This document shows positions 34,900 through 46,604 of a stretch of 64,000 nucleotides of DNA, piece by piece. The notes under the pieces are model-generated. The model had not been told where the DNA came from, did not search any database, and worked only from the letters and a program-made list of their open reading frames with translations. Every line of letters begins with the position of its first letter. The first letter of the stretch is position 1. The DNA is taken from contig NC_087065.1 of the NCBI RefSeq assembly GCF_963678635.1, positions 60,662,754 through 60,726,753 on the forward strand. The letters run 5' to 3'. This DNA comes from Symsagittifera roscoffensis. Taxonomy: Eukaryota > Xenacoelomorpha > Acoela > Convolutidae. A program made the translations under genes and the position numbers.

Positions 34900-37800
34900 A
34901 AACTTAGTATAGAATTAACATTAGCGAGCGTAGTTTAAGTATGATAGTTGGTTCCCTTCAAAAATATGACCAGTACCTCGCGGTCAAGTATCATACTTGC
35001 ACCGCGAACTTGGTTATCTTGAAAACTAAAGAAAAATGATAATTCAGCAAAACAAAACTCACGAGCATCAACTGGTTCTGTTTATAAATCTCGACTCAAA
35101 ATAGAATAACTGCCACTCCAAATAGAGATAAGTTTATTGTAGGTTAAACTCCAACTGCAGCAATCAGAAAGTGTCACTTTAACCTAGTTTTATTCAAATA
35201 AGCAAGAAAATGGCGTTAACTTATTGCACTCTATCGTATATTTTATAAATTGGTTCAATTTAACCGATGACGCACGAAAAAACGGAGAAAAGACAACGAT
35301 AACAAAAACTAAAAAGTGAACAATTAGAAAAAATAGCGATAAGACGACAAACAAAATTTTATCACTGCCCTGGGTTCAACTCAATAGCCATCTTTGAAGA
35401 AAAAAAAGAGATAATTTATATCTTTTTTTGCACTTTTTCGTTCTTTGCACCAAATACTACCCACTTGATTTCACCCGACCTGACTTCAAGCCAGTTGGCC
35501 AACTTTTAAATCAAAGCAGTACCTGCATTGGCAAAGCTAGGATTATGTTAGATTATATCAAGTTAAATATGGTTCTGCAAAATAGTAAGCAAATTTTATA
35601 GTTTAAAGCACTAATTAATGGTTTTTTATTGACTATCAAATCATTCAAAAGCGATTGCGTCTTAAACTCAATAATAGCCAAAAACTATTTTTAGTGCAAA
35701 ATTTGGTACACAACATCTACGAATTATAAACACAATTTGTACAGTTTTATACAGACAATATTGGAGTCAGATGTTTTTCACATTTCTTGCTTTTCATGAA
35801 AACCACAAAAAAGCCTAATTAGCTAAAAACAAAAAAAAATACAAAAAAATCATCCCTTTTCTTGGAAAAAAAGTAGAAATGGGTTACTTTGCTAGGGAAA
35901 AGGTTGTTGTGCTAATTCTCATTTGTGTGTACTGATATTAAGGCAAATGCGGCGTAAAACAAGAGAATTAAGTAACGGAAAATTTAGCGTTTCCACAGCT
36001 TAGAAAAGCAGCTAAAAATACTTTTGAATTCAAGTATTTGAAACTATTTTTTGGGCAATTAATTTAGCAGGTTCTCAATTAATTGATTGGCTGTAACAAG
36101 CTCTGACAACTGATAAATTCTCTGTAAAACATTGATTGTTCCCCAGCGAATCAATTAATCCCAAGCCCTGGTATCGACTCTGATGCGTAGAAATCTGTTG
36201 AGCTGAATTTACGTTAGATTTTTTTTTTAGAAAAATACTGAAAAAACTGAAACGCAAACATTCCGTAAGTTAATTAAAGCCAGTATTAACCCAGATTCTT
36301 AGAATGTTGAAATATGGCTTTTTAGCATATTTAAAAAAATTTGATATGAAAAGCCAAGATTGTAATCAAATTTATCAACATATCCAACTGACAGTTGGAA
36401 AAAAGTTATGAACGCAAGGAAACCGAAAAAAAACCGACTTGTTTTTTCAAAATCTTCAATTTTTGAGTTCCGAAGAAAAAATAAGTCTTTAAATTCATTT
36501 AACTCGTAGAACAATTTATGATGGACACTTTTTTGTTAAAATTAACACAAATTGAGAAAACTGGATCATAGGTAAAACGTTTATTTCGCTGGGAAACCTG
36601 ATAATTAATTTCTATTTTTAAAATTAGAAGTCAATCACGTTTTTCATGACCTTTACAATTTTGCTGTTCAAAAGTGGAGTTTGCCCTCCTTTCAACAATA
36701 GAAAAAAACTGAACTTAAAAAGAAATCACAAGTCAAACCGCAAAAAATCAATATTGAGCATGAACAAATTTTCCTGAAAAAAAAAGAAAAAAAACCAGCA
36801 AGACCTATATAAGAGTCCTCACTACGTTCATTACTTTTAAACAAAATCAAAAATTCGAAAAGAATTCTGAATTCGAAAAGTGAATTTAGGAAGTTATTAA
36901 AAAATAAACCAATCACAGAAAAAAACGAACGATAAAAAAGTTTGATTTTTCCTGGATAAACTACACGACCTAAAGTGAAAACTCATTTTGCTCATCACGA
37001 ATATTTTAAAAAATACAAAACAAACTTACTGATTTTGAGACGAGTAGCGTAACCAATTTAGTAATCACAAGTTTTCGTCTTCTTTTTAGATTACGTTATA
37101 AGTTCTGAGAGGAAATGGAAACTTGATCGTTGATACATTTCTACTTTTAAGGAAATACAATTCAAAAATAACCTGTTCTTCCTAATTCAGATGTCCGTTT
37201 ATGTCTGATTAGTATTCCTATATATATTTATATTCGCTTTCAGTCTAATTCGTATTCACCAAACCAAATATTCACTGTTTCAAGAGTTTTTTTTTAATTT
37301 CAAGAAAGAAATAATTTCACTTTAAAACACAATTTAAAAAAACCAAAAACTTTCAAATCAATTTTATTTGAAAGTGCAAAATAGTGAGAAAAATTTGACC
37401 AGACGTTCATTTTCGAGGTTAACTCAAATTAGCTGCATAAATGAAACATAATATGTTAGAACATTATATCGATGTTCTATCAAAAATAAAAGTATCGAAA
37501 AATAAAGGTACTTGAGAAAAATGTAAGCATGCAGAGAAGATAAATAATTTTCACTAAAGTTCTCGTAAATAAAAAATCTCAATAAGAAATCAGAAGTCGC
37601 CTAAGTTCAAACTGATTTAACTAGATAGAGTAATATAAAAATGAATAATTTGAAAGCCAAAAATTAAGCTCAGAACAAAAAGTCGATCATTAATAGGCGT
37701 CACGTAGACCGACCAAAGTCGTACTATATGCGATCAGTTTCAAAACGCAAAATGAACTGTCTGATTCATATCAGAACACATAATTCAGCTCACAGACATA

Positions 37801-38220
37801 TCGACTGAAGCAGCTTTAAAGGACCAATTTTCTCAAAAGAAAAATCCTGCGGCGCATGATAATCAACAAGTCAGCGAGGAAGTTGGATTCCGGAGAGAAA
37901 CTGCTTAGGGCTAACGAAATAACTTCAAAAATCCACACAAACCTTCTGTCAACCATTTATTGACTTGTATTTGCAGCTGGTTTACATGTATCTACTCAAA
38001 TTTTACGCACGATTTGTTACATGCAGTTTAAATGTTATTTTTTTTAGTTACTTGAGCAAAAATACGATTAGAATTAATCAGATATTTTAAGCTGATTGAA
38101 CTATCAAAACATGATTGAACAGAAACTGATTTTGCAAAAAAATATATAGGGTGCGTAAATAATATAATATTGCAAATAATCTGGAATGATGATGTTTACT
38201 TGATGCTAAATGAACACTAC
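34900..38220. other. Intron of the receptor gene, repeat-rich
   Basis: Lies between candidate exons at 38221-38271 and 34236-34442. It contains copy 3 of the 450-bp repeat. A good donor on the minus strand at about 37027 (TCA|GTAAGT) follows a short open segment (KLVITKLVTLLVSKS) that might be another exon, but its acceptor is weak. Confidence 0.4.
36381..36842 (+). repeat. Dispersed 450-bp repeat, copy 3
   Basis: Starts ATCCAACTGACAGTTGGAAA. It contains TCAATCACGTTTTTCATGAC and ACCTATATAAGAGT, and ends ACTACGTTCATTAC. Confidence 0.75.
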
Positions 38221-38271
38221 TTCGTCACTCGCGCAGTTTAAGACAATCCGTAAAGACTTAGAAAGCCCGAA
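38221..38271 (-). CDS. Candidate ligand-binding-domain exon (17 codons)
   Basis: A very good acceptor, TCTTATTTTTTTGCAG, opens an in-phase 51-nt segment encoding FGLSKSLRIVLNCASDE, followed by a GTAGTG donor. It enters at phase 0, as the preceding candidate (39710-39750) requires. An amphipathic helix would suit helix 10 or 11 of a nuclear receptor. It is too short for certainty, and its exit phase does not fit the exon at 34442, so one exon may be missing. Confidence 0.35.
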
Positions 38272-38725
38272 CTGCAAAAAAATAAGAAAGTGAAGAAAGA
38301 CATTAGTAAAGAATATGTTATCGCGGTTAGCCTGATTGATCCACAAGCACGAAAATCTTGTCATAAGTATTTTCAAAGTCTCATTTACGTCATTTTGAGT
38401 TTCTGACAACGCACCATTTCAGGGGATAGTCTCGTTAAATTTAAGAGGAGTTTTAGCAGGCAATTTTAGGAAGCATTTTTAAACTGCTCTTGTCAGCATT
38501 TAATATTTACCTATTTTTTCAGTACACTTCGACAAATTAAACAGAACTTAACTTTGAAAATACAGAATAAAGAAATAGGCCAAAACGCTGACTAGTCTCT
38601 GCAGGCGCATAGAAATTAGGTTTCCATGGAAACATCTCAAAATGAGGACACTAAGCCGATGAAGTCCAATATCGTTCGGGCAGAAAAAAAACTTTAAGCG
38701 ATTTAAAAAAACATAGCCAATCGCA

Positions 38726-39182
38726 AAAGAGTAATTAAAAAAGAGTAATGAACGCAAGTAAACATAAAAAAACACTGACTTTCATGAAAAAATCTCAACT
38801 TTCAAATTTCAAAGAAAAAGATAGATGCCCTTTAAGCTCTCTGAAATTCTAGAACAATTTTTGATCGGTGCTTTTTTGATAACATTAACCCAATTAGAGA
38901 AAGCTGGAACAATAGCTGAAGTTTTTATTCCGCTGGAAATCTAAAAATTAAATTCCACTTTTGAAACTAGAAATCGCTCACGTTTTTTTTGCACCATTTT
39001 CACGTTCGTATGTGGAGAGTGCCATTGACGTCATTTTCAGAAGATGAATTTCAATTGAACTCAAAAATAGCATATATACCTATGTGAATTCATAAATGCA
39101 CCAATATGTACGAAAAAAAACAAAAAAAAAATCATCGCGACCTATATAAGAGTCTTCCCTATGTTCATCGACTCTTAAAAAC
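38726..39182 (+). repeat. Dispersed 450-bp repeat, copy 4
   Basis: Starts near AAAGAGTAATGAACGCAAGT. It contains ACCTATATAAGAGTCTTC and CATCGACTCTTAAAA. The most diverged of the four. Confidence 0.7.
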
Positions 39183-39709
39183 TCATTCAAGGGCATCCTC
39201 ATCTATCAATATAAGGTATTTGGGCAACACCGCGTAGATATTTTACGAATATTGGGACGTAAATAAAGTAAACTCGCTCAGTGATAGCTTGCCAGACATT
39301 TTCTGCTCCGTTTCATTCTGCTTGTGCGACTTCAAAGTTCGCACAATACTTAAACATTTTTCGTCTTTGGTAAAGTCTGTTTCGATGAAATCTTGTATAT
39401 TAAAACTTTTAAATAGTAAATTAAACCTTCAGACGGCTCTCCTCACCAGAGCTCTAAAAGTCAAAAAATTTTCACGTACTTTAAAATCAAGTTAAATGAT
39501 CTCATAACCCGTGAGGCGACAATTCGTATCAGCAGATTAAGCAAGGAACAATGACTCAAGCGCAGTATTCGTTTCGTGCCGCACGTAAGCGCAGCCGAGC
39601 AAGCGTTTTCTACTTGCCAGTCTCTTGTTACGAATTGTCACCTGTTACGAATTTTCGCCTGTTACTAAGTGTCGCCCTACCCCATAAATTCAAAAAAACT
39701 TCAACTCAC

Positions 39710-39750
39710 CGATGAATTCACCAGCAAAACTTTTTGAATCAACTGCCAAA
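39710..39750 (-). CDS. Candidate ligand-binding-domain exon (13 codons)
   Basis: Acceptor AGCCTGTTCCAG and a consensus donor G|GTGAGTTG bound a 41-nt exon encoding WQLIQKVLLVNSS after two bases that finish the previous codon. The phase fits the exon at 40145-40198. A helical, Leu/Val-rich segment like the middle helices of the receptor domain. Support is splice sites plus phase only. Confidence 0.35.
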
Positions 39751-40144
39751 CTGGAACAGGCTATTAACGAAATTTTTTACTTGTTATTTTATTGTAGCTA
39801 AATAATTTCTTATTTTTTTTTGATTTTATCAAGTTTTAATTTAATTTGGCTTGTGATTGTGAACTAACAACACAAGCCAAAATGCATGGTCTCCATACAA
39901 AGATTGCTAAACTTCTGGTTACAATATCAGTTTTTTTGTTGGAACATGAGAGGTTTTTTGTCCTGACATGAGAGGCAAAACTTTCCCGCGCAAGGCATCA
40001 AACAAAATATACGTTCAAACTCAATATCAAACACGTTTTGCGAGATGGACCTCTTAAAAGCAGGTTTTACCGGAGCCCTTCCAATGAAGAACGTCGCTTT
40101 TTGCAAACGTTATCCTTCAAGCTCAAAAACTATCAAAATCTCAC

Positions 40145-40198
40145 CTGGTAGCATGATTGTATTGAGAAATTGTTCAAGTGAAATTCTTAAAATTCTTC
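40145..40198 (-). CDS. Candidate ligand-binding-domain exon (17 codons)
   Basis: A strong pyrimidine tract TTATTTTCCTCCTCTTT precedes a CTGCAG acceptor, and CCAG|GTGAGATT is a consensus donor. The 54-nt exon encodes RILRISLEQFLNTIMLP, entering with two bases and leaving one. LEQFLNTIMLP resembles helix 8 of nuclear receptors, where QExxL-type patterns occur. Both neighbouring candidates fit its phases. A longer version starting near 40251 is also open (PIIFLLFDIKPAAG), so the true acceptor is uncertain. Confidence 0.4.
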
Positions 40199-40339
40199 CT
40201 GCAGCCGGTTTAATGTCAAAGAGGAGGAAAATAATGGGTGTTGCTTTTTAACCAAAATAGCCAGCCAATCACAGCAAAGTTATATGGATAGGAAGGAAAC
40301 TATTTTGCGTAGGTGGAGTGGGTGGCATTTAGCATTCAC

Positions 40340-40376
40340 GGTAACTTGCCTTGAAATTTGATCTCAGAAGCTCATA
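40340..40376 (-). CDS. Ligand-binding-domain exon, helix 4-5
   Basis: Acceptor TTAATTCTCCCAG and donor ACC|GTGAAT enclose codons for YELLRSNFKASY plus one base. Placed after the previous exon, which ends NAGDQ, this recreates the core nuclear-receptor signature DQ-x-x-LL-(K/R)-S. The exit phase fits the exon at 40145-40198. The entry phase does not fit the only GT donor of the previous exon (it would add TT), so splicing here is non-canonical or one of the two sequences has a small indel. Confidence 0.45.
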
Positions 40377-41512
40377 CTGGGAGAATTAATACAAATTAAA
40401 GACCAAAACTGGATCACCAACTGTAACAAGAACAAAATTGGGAAAAAGTGCACCAGTGTTGGCCTCTTAAACGTGCCCGAGCATCCCATATTTTCTTACT
40501 TCCACCTTAACTTCTTTTCTCAATAAACCGTTATTGCATCCTAAAAAATATTATCAAATTGTATGCTACAGGAAAAGCCAATTTATAATTCATATTACCA
40601 AAAATAACACGGCTAATAAAAAAATTTAAGAAAGACAAAACGACCAAAGTCTAAATGAACGTAAAATAGAATGACTACCGTTTTGCTTGAAAAAAATATA
40701 GAAAAGTAGAATTTTTTCCCGGGGACAGGTAATTGAGTATACAGGAAGTCGCAACGACAAAGATGATCCCATGTACTAATTTTTAATGAAAGGAAATAAA
40801 TTGAATTTTGTCGAGTTGAAATTGGAGTAAGTAAAATTAGCCTAACTCTTATTTTTTATTCATTCATTAACAAAACGAGAATGGCTGGTCCAAGTATCAC
40901 ACATAATGTTCCGGCTAGATTTTTGCTTGCAAAAAATCAGATCAAAAATCATTAATATATTTTGAATTTTTCATTTTTCAAACCTGCAGCCATTTAACCT
41001 AACCTGCTTGCAATGAAATTTTCCTGCAGCAAAAATTCAACTGTTTATGGGCTCTTTTTCAGTCCCCACGCTTTTGATTTTTCCTGAAACTTGATTTGAG
41101 AAAGCTTATATAAAATTTGCATAAAAACGTGTAAGCGTGAACATGTGAACAAATGTTTACAACTTTTCATACATAAAAATTACCGAATAAAAAGACTTAA
41201 GCAAGTTTGTTAATAAAATACGAAGGGAAATCGAAACTGGAAAAGAGCTTGTTGCTGCTATAAAAAGGACAATATGTTCGGCTCTTTTCCACTTTTCACC
41301 CACATTTGAAACTCTATTTTGAAAAAATATTTTAAATCTGTCATTGTGCAAAGCAAAGGTAAACAATTAACTATTGTGAACAGATTTGTTCTTCCTACTT
41401 TGCTTCGTAACATCTCGCATTTAGCCAAGAATTTTCGAAATATAGGGGTTAGTAAGTGGAAAAGGGCCAGAGTTCAACATATAAAATGGCCAACAGACAG
41501 TTAGTAAAGTAT

Positions 41513-41590
41513 AAAAGGAGGCACGTAGCATAGTGGTAAGGCCTTCACTTTGAGATCGTCAGATCATGTAATCGATCCCCTACCATGACA
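41513..41590 (+). repeat. tRNA-derived SINE head
   Basis: Contains a perfect RNA polymerase III A box, TAGCATAGTGG, and a degenerate B box, TAATCGATCCCC, about 40 bases downstream. The spacing is right for a tRNA, but stems pair poorly. It is followed by an A-rich body. A tRNA-related SINE is more likely than a working tRNA gene. Confidence 0.5.
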
Positions 41591-41938
41591 ATGATAGTGA
41601 GTGAGTATCATATATTAACATATATCATCAGCCGAAACCATTGGAGCCAAAGAAAACAAAAATGAAAAAAAAAAACGAAAACAATCAACAAAAAAAGAAA
41701 AAAATAAGAGTTGTTTTGAAAGCAACAAAAAAAAATCAAATGAAACGTCCAAAAAATCAGTTTCCGGGAATTCCATCAGGACAGACATGCCAACTGATTC
41801 AACTGATTTTGTTTAACTCGAAAAAAGTCTATATTCCGATTTGATAACGCTGGCTAATCGCAAGCTTAAAAATATATAATCAAAATCACTTTGTCCTTTT
41901 ACTTAATAACGATTAATAGGGCTTCGAAAGAATTTCAC

Positions 41939-42068
41939 AATTGATCTCCTGCGTTGAGTTGTATAAATTCGGACAAAAAACGCACCCTAAGCCACTGTTC
42001 CTTCCAGTCTTTTCGAGAAGTAGTCGGATCAAAAGGGTGACCGTTGTGCGAGTAGGCCCTCATTGGCC
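41939..42068 (-). CDS. Nuclear receptor gene, ligand-binding-domain exon (helix 3)
   Basis: A 130-nt exon. The acceptor follows a pyrimidine-rich tract with a CTAAAC branch site and ends ATTAG. It enters with two bases, matching the one base left by the previous exon. The product runs GPMRAYSHNGHPF to WLRVRFLSEFIQLNAGDQ. The latter fits the nuclear-receptor ligand-binding-domain signature (aromatic, then FxxLxxxDQ). The only GT after the DQ codons is TT|GTGAAA. The preceding intron is about 148 bp, short compared with the others. Confidence 0.65.
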
Positions 42069-42216
42069 CTAATTGGATGTTTAGAACAAACAAACGAGTC
42101 AAAAATGAAACAATCGAACCCAGCAGTTTCATTCCACTCATTACACTGTTCTACTTGCCCAGTGGCTACCTTTACCATCTCATTATGACTCAATTATAGT
42201 ATTATCACACTAATAC

Positions 42217-42583
42217 CTGATGAGAAAAGCCGTGAAAGGACATCACCATAAAAAGTAGAAACGTTGTTTTTAGTTATTGTATATTTACTAATGAAATCGT
42301 CCATGCTGTCATGAGGACGAGATCCCTCCAGCACCGCTGTGGTGTTCATGCCTGACGTCAATTGGTGACTCAGAGAAGTAACAACCCTCCTACAGGGGTC
42401 GCTTATTGCGCCGACAGCAGACAGCTCCGTGGGTATTTTTCGGGATGCAAGAGTGTGCAGCGTGTTATTAATTGCGGTCGTTGAGGGTTTGGCTCTTGCA
42501 TTTCGTCCGTACACTACTCTGTCTTTTGACATTCCCACTTCACAGCATTTTTTGAACCTGCACGCTCTGCATTTTGATTTCAC
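42217..42583 (-). CDS. Nuclear receptor gene, second zinc finger and hinge exon
   Basis: The acceptor AATTAATTTAG opens in phase 0 with VKSKCRACRFKKC. With the previous exon this rebuilds the second zinc finger as Cys-x5-Cys-x9-Cys-x2-Cys, the exact spacing of the family. It is followed by a C-terminal extension GMSKDRVVYGR, very like the T/A box of NR1-group receptors (Rev-erb, E75, ROR). The rest is a hinge of about 90 residues with few recognisable features and a short helix before the donor CAG|GTATTA. The product would bind DNA in the nucleus and regulate transcription. Confidence 0.85.
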
Positions 42584-43484
42584 CTAAATTAATTACAAAC
42601 GTAAAACATTGGTTCAACTTAGAGCTAGTTAGACAGACCAGCAAAAATATATTTCACTTGCTTATATATTGGTCGACATTGAAAACGTAACAGCCAACTT
42701 TCGATGAGACAAAAATGGTTTAAGTTGAACTTTTTTGACAATTTGCAAACTCCATTTGCCTGCTCTGTGATATATAAATTTGTTAAACGCTTTAAAAGCT
42801 ATAGATGAACACACCAACACTTCGGAACAGAATTGTTCTTCAAACCTTACAACTTATCATTAAGCGTTTAATAAAACAGCATGTAAATAATAACACGCCA
42901 TAATAACACGTAAAACAACAATAAAAGTAAATGAGGGGAGTGGATGAGGGAAAATTTCACCAATGAGGGGAGTGGAACAGAGCCAAACTCGCTTTTTAAG
43001 GTCAAAGAACTATACAAAGGTGAAATATACGCCATAAACACACCGGCTCTTTTTCCTTTTCCCCAACCTCACACGAGCATCAGTTTTATAGTGTAGCGAG
43101 CGCTTTTACAAGGTTAATTATGCAGACCAAATATGTCTGTCATGGCCCAATTAGTCCGTATGTAAGTTCATAACAATCGAACAATGTGAAAAAAAAATTG
43201 CTTGGAAAATTTTGCAGGTAGGGGAAAAGGAAAAAGAGCCAACATACCTTCTCTCTTAAGATCAAAACTGGGTCTAGGCTAATTTTAGGTATAATTTTCT
43301 TTCAAGCTTACAGTTTAAAATATGATCAAACGTAAATTAGTAGCTGAATGTGATCAGCTTTACTTCAAAAGCGTGGGTTGTTTAGCTTTTACAGTTTCTG
43401 CAACCAATTAATTTCAACAAAAGAATTAGCAAAATTATTGATAATGCGTTTTCAATGTCGCCCAGCCCAGAAAATTAACAAAAG

Positions 43485-43995
43485 TGCTCGTATCAGTGCG
43501 AAGTCCTTAATGTTCCGATTGCGTTTTAAATTCTTTGGAAAAAAGTAAAATAAAAATAGCTATTGAAATTTAAAAAAAAACTAAAAAATATTTTAAAAAA
43601 TTTTTGGATCTTTTTTGAAAATCATCCCACCAAACGCTACGTAAAGTACAAAGTGACATATTTGCATATAGCAAATATTGAACAGACCAAGGAGCATGCC
43701 TCAATCCAGTTTGGAACAATTTCTTAGGGATTAAATCTCCGCCTACGAGTTATTAGCACGAAAACTATTGCGCGTTTTTTGTCTCAATTTGGCCGAAGTG
43801 GTTATCTTTAAACCCCCAATTTTTACGGAAAATAATCAAAGGTGAAGCATCTTTTTAAAATTGAGCTCAAGACACCATAAACTTACGAATTAAAATTAAA
43901 AATTCCGTCAAAAATTGCTAGTTAAAAAGTCAAAAATTGTCTCGAAAAAACCACGCCGAGCACAAATATTCCGTCACTTTCTTCGACAGTCGGGA
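43485..43995 (+). repeat. Family 1 transposon fragment: left end plus body
   Basis: Left end GTGCTCGTATCAGTGCGAAG then AATGTTCCGATTGCG, followed by body phrases shared with 27.9-29.1 kb and 48.3-48.7 kb. It lies in the intron that splits the two zinc fingers. No right end was identified. Confidence 0.55.
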
Positions 43996-44698
43996 GCAAT
44001 AAGCTGCCTCAATTCAATTTGGAACGATTTCTTAGTGCGGGATAACTCACTACTTGTAAAGTATAAAGCGAACAAATTAGTCATACTCAGTTGGGCCCAT
44101 GCAGATTAAGAGATCGATTCCCCGAGGAAGCAAAGAGCTTTTTAAATTGGTCTGAATAAAAAACCATTCCGAGCATATATATTTCTTCGAAAGTCTGAAC
44201 AATAAAATAACTAGTAGACAGTTGAAATAATTCATGCAGAGGCCAGGCGGAGCTTCGAATCACTTGTGATACATCGCAAACATGGGATGACAAACTAAGT
44301 TGACAAAAAAAAGACGAAAGCCACGAAATTTAAAAAAAAAAAAAGTTGAAATTACTAAAATTAGATTTCTCAACAGAAATTTCACATCACGATTTGCCTC
44401 AAAGGAAATTCAATTATTCAATTTGAGGAAAAATTATCGAGTTAGCATAGAACAAGTTTCAAAGAGTCAATAATTTTCAAGTAGAAGCTCAAAATTGATA
44501 GCAACTTTTTTTCTGAGCCAAATTTCGTTTAAAATGATTTAAAAAAAGAGAAACAGGGGGTTTCAAAAATGATACTGTTAAATGCAGTAGAGCTGATTAT
44601 GTACTTGTTTTCTACTTCACAGACGTGTTATGAATTAAAATTAAGACTGAGCTCAATTTTGCCGAATGGAGTATAACAAAAAGTAATGCTGTACTAAC

Positions 44699-45235
44699 GT
44701 GATGACTGATATCGCAATTCCACGACAGAGGACAAACCGACCTCTGATTGTCCTGCTTCGTCTGCCGAAGGAAGAACAGTTTGCATGACTCACACGTGTA
44801 CTCGCCAAAATGCAGACCAGAGGCACGGCCGTCGCAAACCCGACAGATCTGATTCGGGTCCGAGGGAATGTGGTTGGCCACCGAGGGCGCCTTCAAGCTT
44901 ACTGGGCTACTATTTCCAGTAGATCCCATTATCACGTGACTTCCATTCGTTGCTGGTTGTTTCTTGAAACGTAAGGGTGATGTAACTGATCCTTTACTCA
45001 AATTGAAACCCCCTTCGCTTGGCCTTCTTTTCGGAGGCTTGGGCACGGTGAGGGGGAAGAAGAGTGACTTCGGACTGCTTTGAGGGGCTTTTCGGGAGGT
45101 GACATCAATGTTGTTCGATTGCGATGCTATAATATTGGATGAATCGACATTGAAATTAGGAGTTTTGGGTAACGAATTGAGACGGTGTTGGTTGGGGGAC
45201 ATTTCAACGCATGACATGGCAATGTTCTCCGACAT
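44699..45235 (-). CDS. Nuclear receptor gene, first coding exon with first zinc finger
   Basis: Starts at an ATG with an in-frame TGA 33 bases upstream and encodes 179 residues. About 130 residues of Ser-, Pro- and Asn-rich A/B domain precede the first zinc finger: CRVC, then CESC, spaced Cys-x2-Cys-x13-Cys-x2-Cys. The recognition (P-box) segment reads CESCKLFFLR, unlike the usual CEGCKGFF of most NR1 receptors. The ESCK form recalls DAF-12/HR96-type receptors. The exon ends after ISHH at a donor CAC|GTTAGT in phase 0, splitting the second finger. The mix of ESCKLFF with an NR1-like extension prevents placing it in a named subfamily. Confidence 0.88.
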
Positions 45236-45431
45236 TAAAACAGTGATAGTAGTAATAACAGTAACTCAGAAGAAGTTTGATGGGTGATTTGGTTTTAAGT
45301 AAATTGCCAAACTGTGGAATCATTAGTTATGATAAACTTTGTTGTAACAATTCTAGTTAATTGAAAGTCGATAAAATTGAACATACAAATAATGACTTCA
45401 ATTCGAGCTTTCACAAAATCTTGGACAAAAT
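45236..45431. promoter_or_regulatory. Short divergent intergenic region, probable bidirectional promoter
   Basis: Only 196 bp separate the receptor's ATG (minus strand, 45235) from the candidate ATG of a plus-strand gene (45432). Both transcription starts and 5' leaders must fit here, or lie in further upstream exons. No clear TATA box is seen. Confidence 0.4.
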
Positions 45432-45554
45432 ATGAGTATTGGCAAATATTTTCAAAGCAAGAAAAATATCGATTCAGACCCAGTTCTACAGGAAATCCCG
45501 GATAGCTATGATAGCGTTTATGCGGATTCTTGGTCTCGAATCGATTCCAGGAAG
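45432..45554 (+). CDS. First coding exon of an unrecognised plus-strand gene
   Basis: A true ATG with an in-frame TGA at 45393, then 41 codons in good coding style (MSIGKYFQSKKNIDSDPVLQ, then an acidic and aromatic stretch) ending exactly at a perfect donor AAG|GTGAGT in phase 0. No domain is recognised. The product starts polar and acidic, so it is more likely intracellular than secreted. The next exon is probably 46605 onward, which opens in phase 0. The divergent arrangement with the receptor gene suggests shared regulation. Confidence 0.5.
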
Positions 45555-46604
45555 GTGAGTTGAACTTGAAAGTTAATTGGCGGTTCTTGTGAAAATAATT
45601 CAGCCGGATAAATCTAAGCGGCGGCGGGAAATTAATTAACTTGAGCTCATTTTTGCTTCAATATTTGAGAATCACAAAGCTCAAGACGTGAAAAGAACGC
45701 GATCTTTGCTTGGAAAAGACGTAAAACTGTGAATTAATAGTTACAAGAAATCAGAGGTCAGTTGAACAACATGAAGAAATTTCAGATTTTGACAGCGACT
45801 TTGTGAGATTGCGATCGACTGTTTGATGAAACTTCGATTTTAACTATGATTTTACTTTGAAGGTTGAGCAATTTAAGGAGCAGCGGTCAGTTGAATTTTG
45901 GGCAAACAACAAATTAAGTTCAGAAGGGCCGCTGTAATTATTACGCAATGGTTTGCTTGAGAAAGTCAGAATAACAGCAACTGCACCGTATGAATGTTTT
46001 ATTTCAATGGTGAAACTCGCCTAAAGTGGTTAAGTTAAAGGCGATGGTATAATACGACAGCTAAAGAATTCACTTACAATCTACAGGAAATAAATGGTAC
46101 ATGTTAAATGTGGTCCACGAGTAGAGCTATAATATAATCTCGCGTGCTTTTACTGAAGAGAAGTTGATGGTATAAATTATCAGGCGCAGTGGTATTACTT
46201 TGTACAAGCAGTCCAATTTGAGCAAAATTTTCAGAATAGAGATCAAAATGTTAGCCGACGGCGTGGCCAAGCATGAGATTTGTTCGTTTTGCTAGCACGA
46301 CTTGAGATATTAGTTCGAAACGACTACGACTTAACACCCGAAAATAATAGAAAAGATGACGTCTACATGGAAAAAAATGAAATGTAGTACTTATCAAACC
46401 AAATATAGCATGGCTAGAGTCATTGCGCACACACGTTACATTTTATATACACCGATACAAAAACTGCAAATTGGTGAAAAGAAAAACACAGATACAAAAA
46501 CCGCAAATTGGTGAAAAGAAAAAAAATTAGCCATGGAAAAAAGCGTCGTAATAGCATGACAACAATAAGTAAGATAATATCGATCTAATGTTTCCGGCTT
46601 TCAG

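Noticed and set aside
41176-41228. Possible receptor exon encoding SISLRILLTNLLKSFYS
   Set aside because: Good acceptor, but its phases fit neither the exon at 41939 nor that at 40376, which fits the receptor signature better.
41513-41590. Functional tRNA gene
   Set aside because: A and B boxes are present, but the B box is degenerate and the acceptor and anticodon stems do not pair well; a SINE head is more likely.
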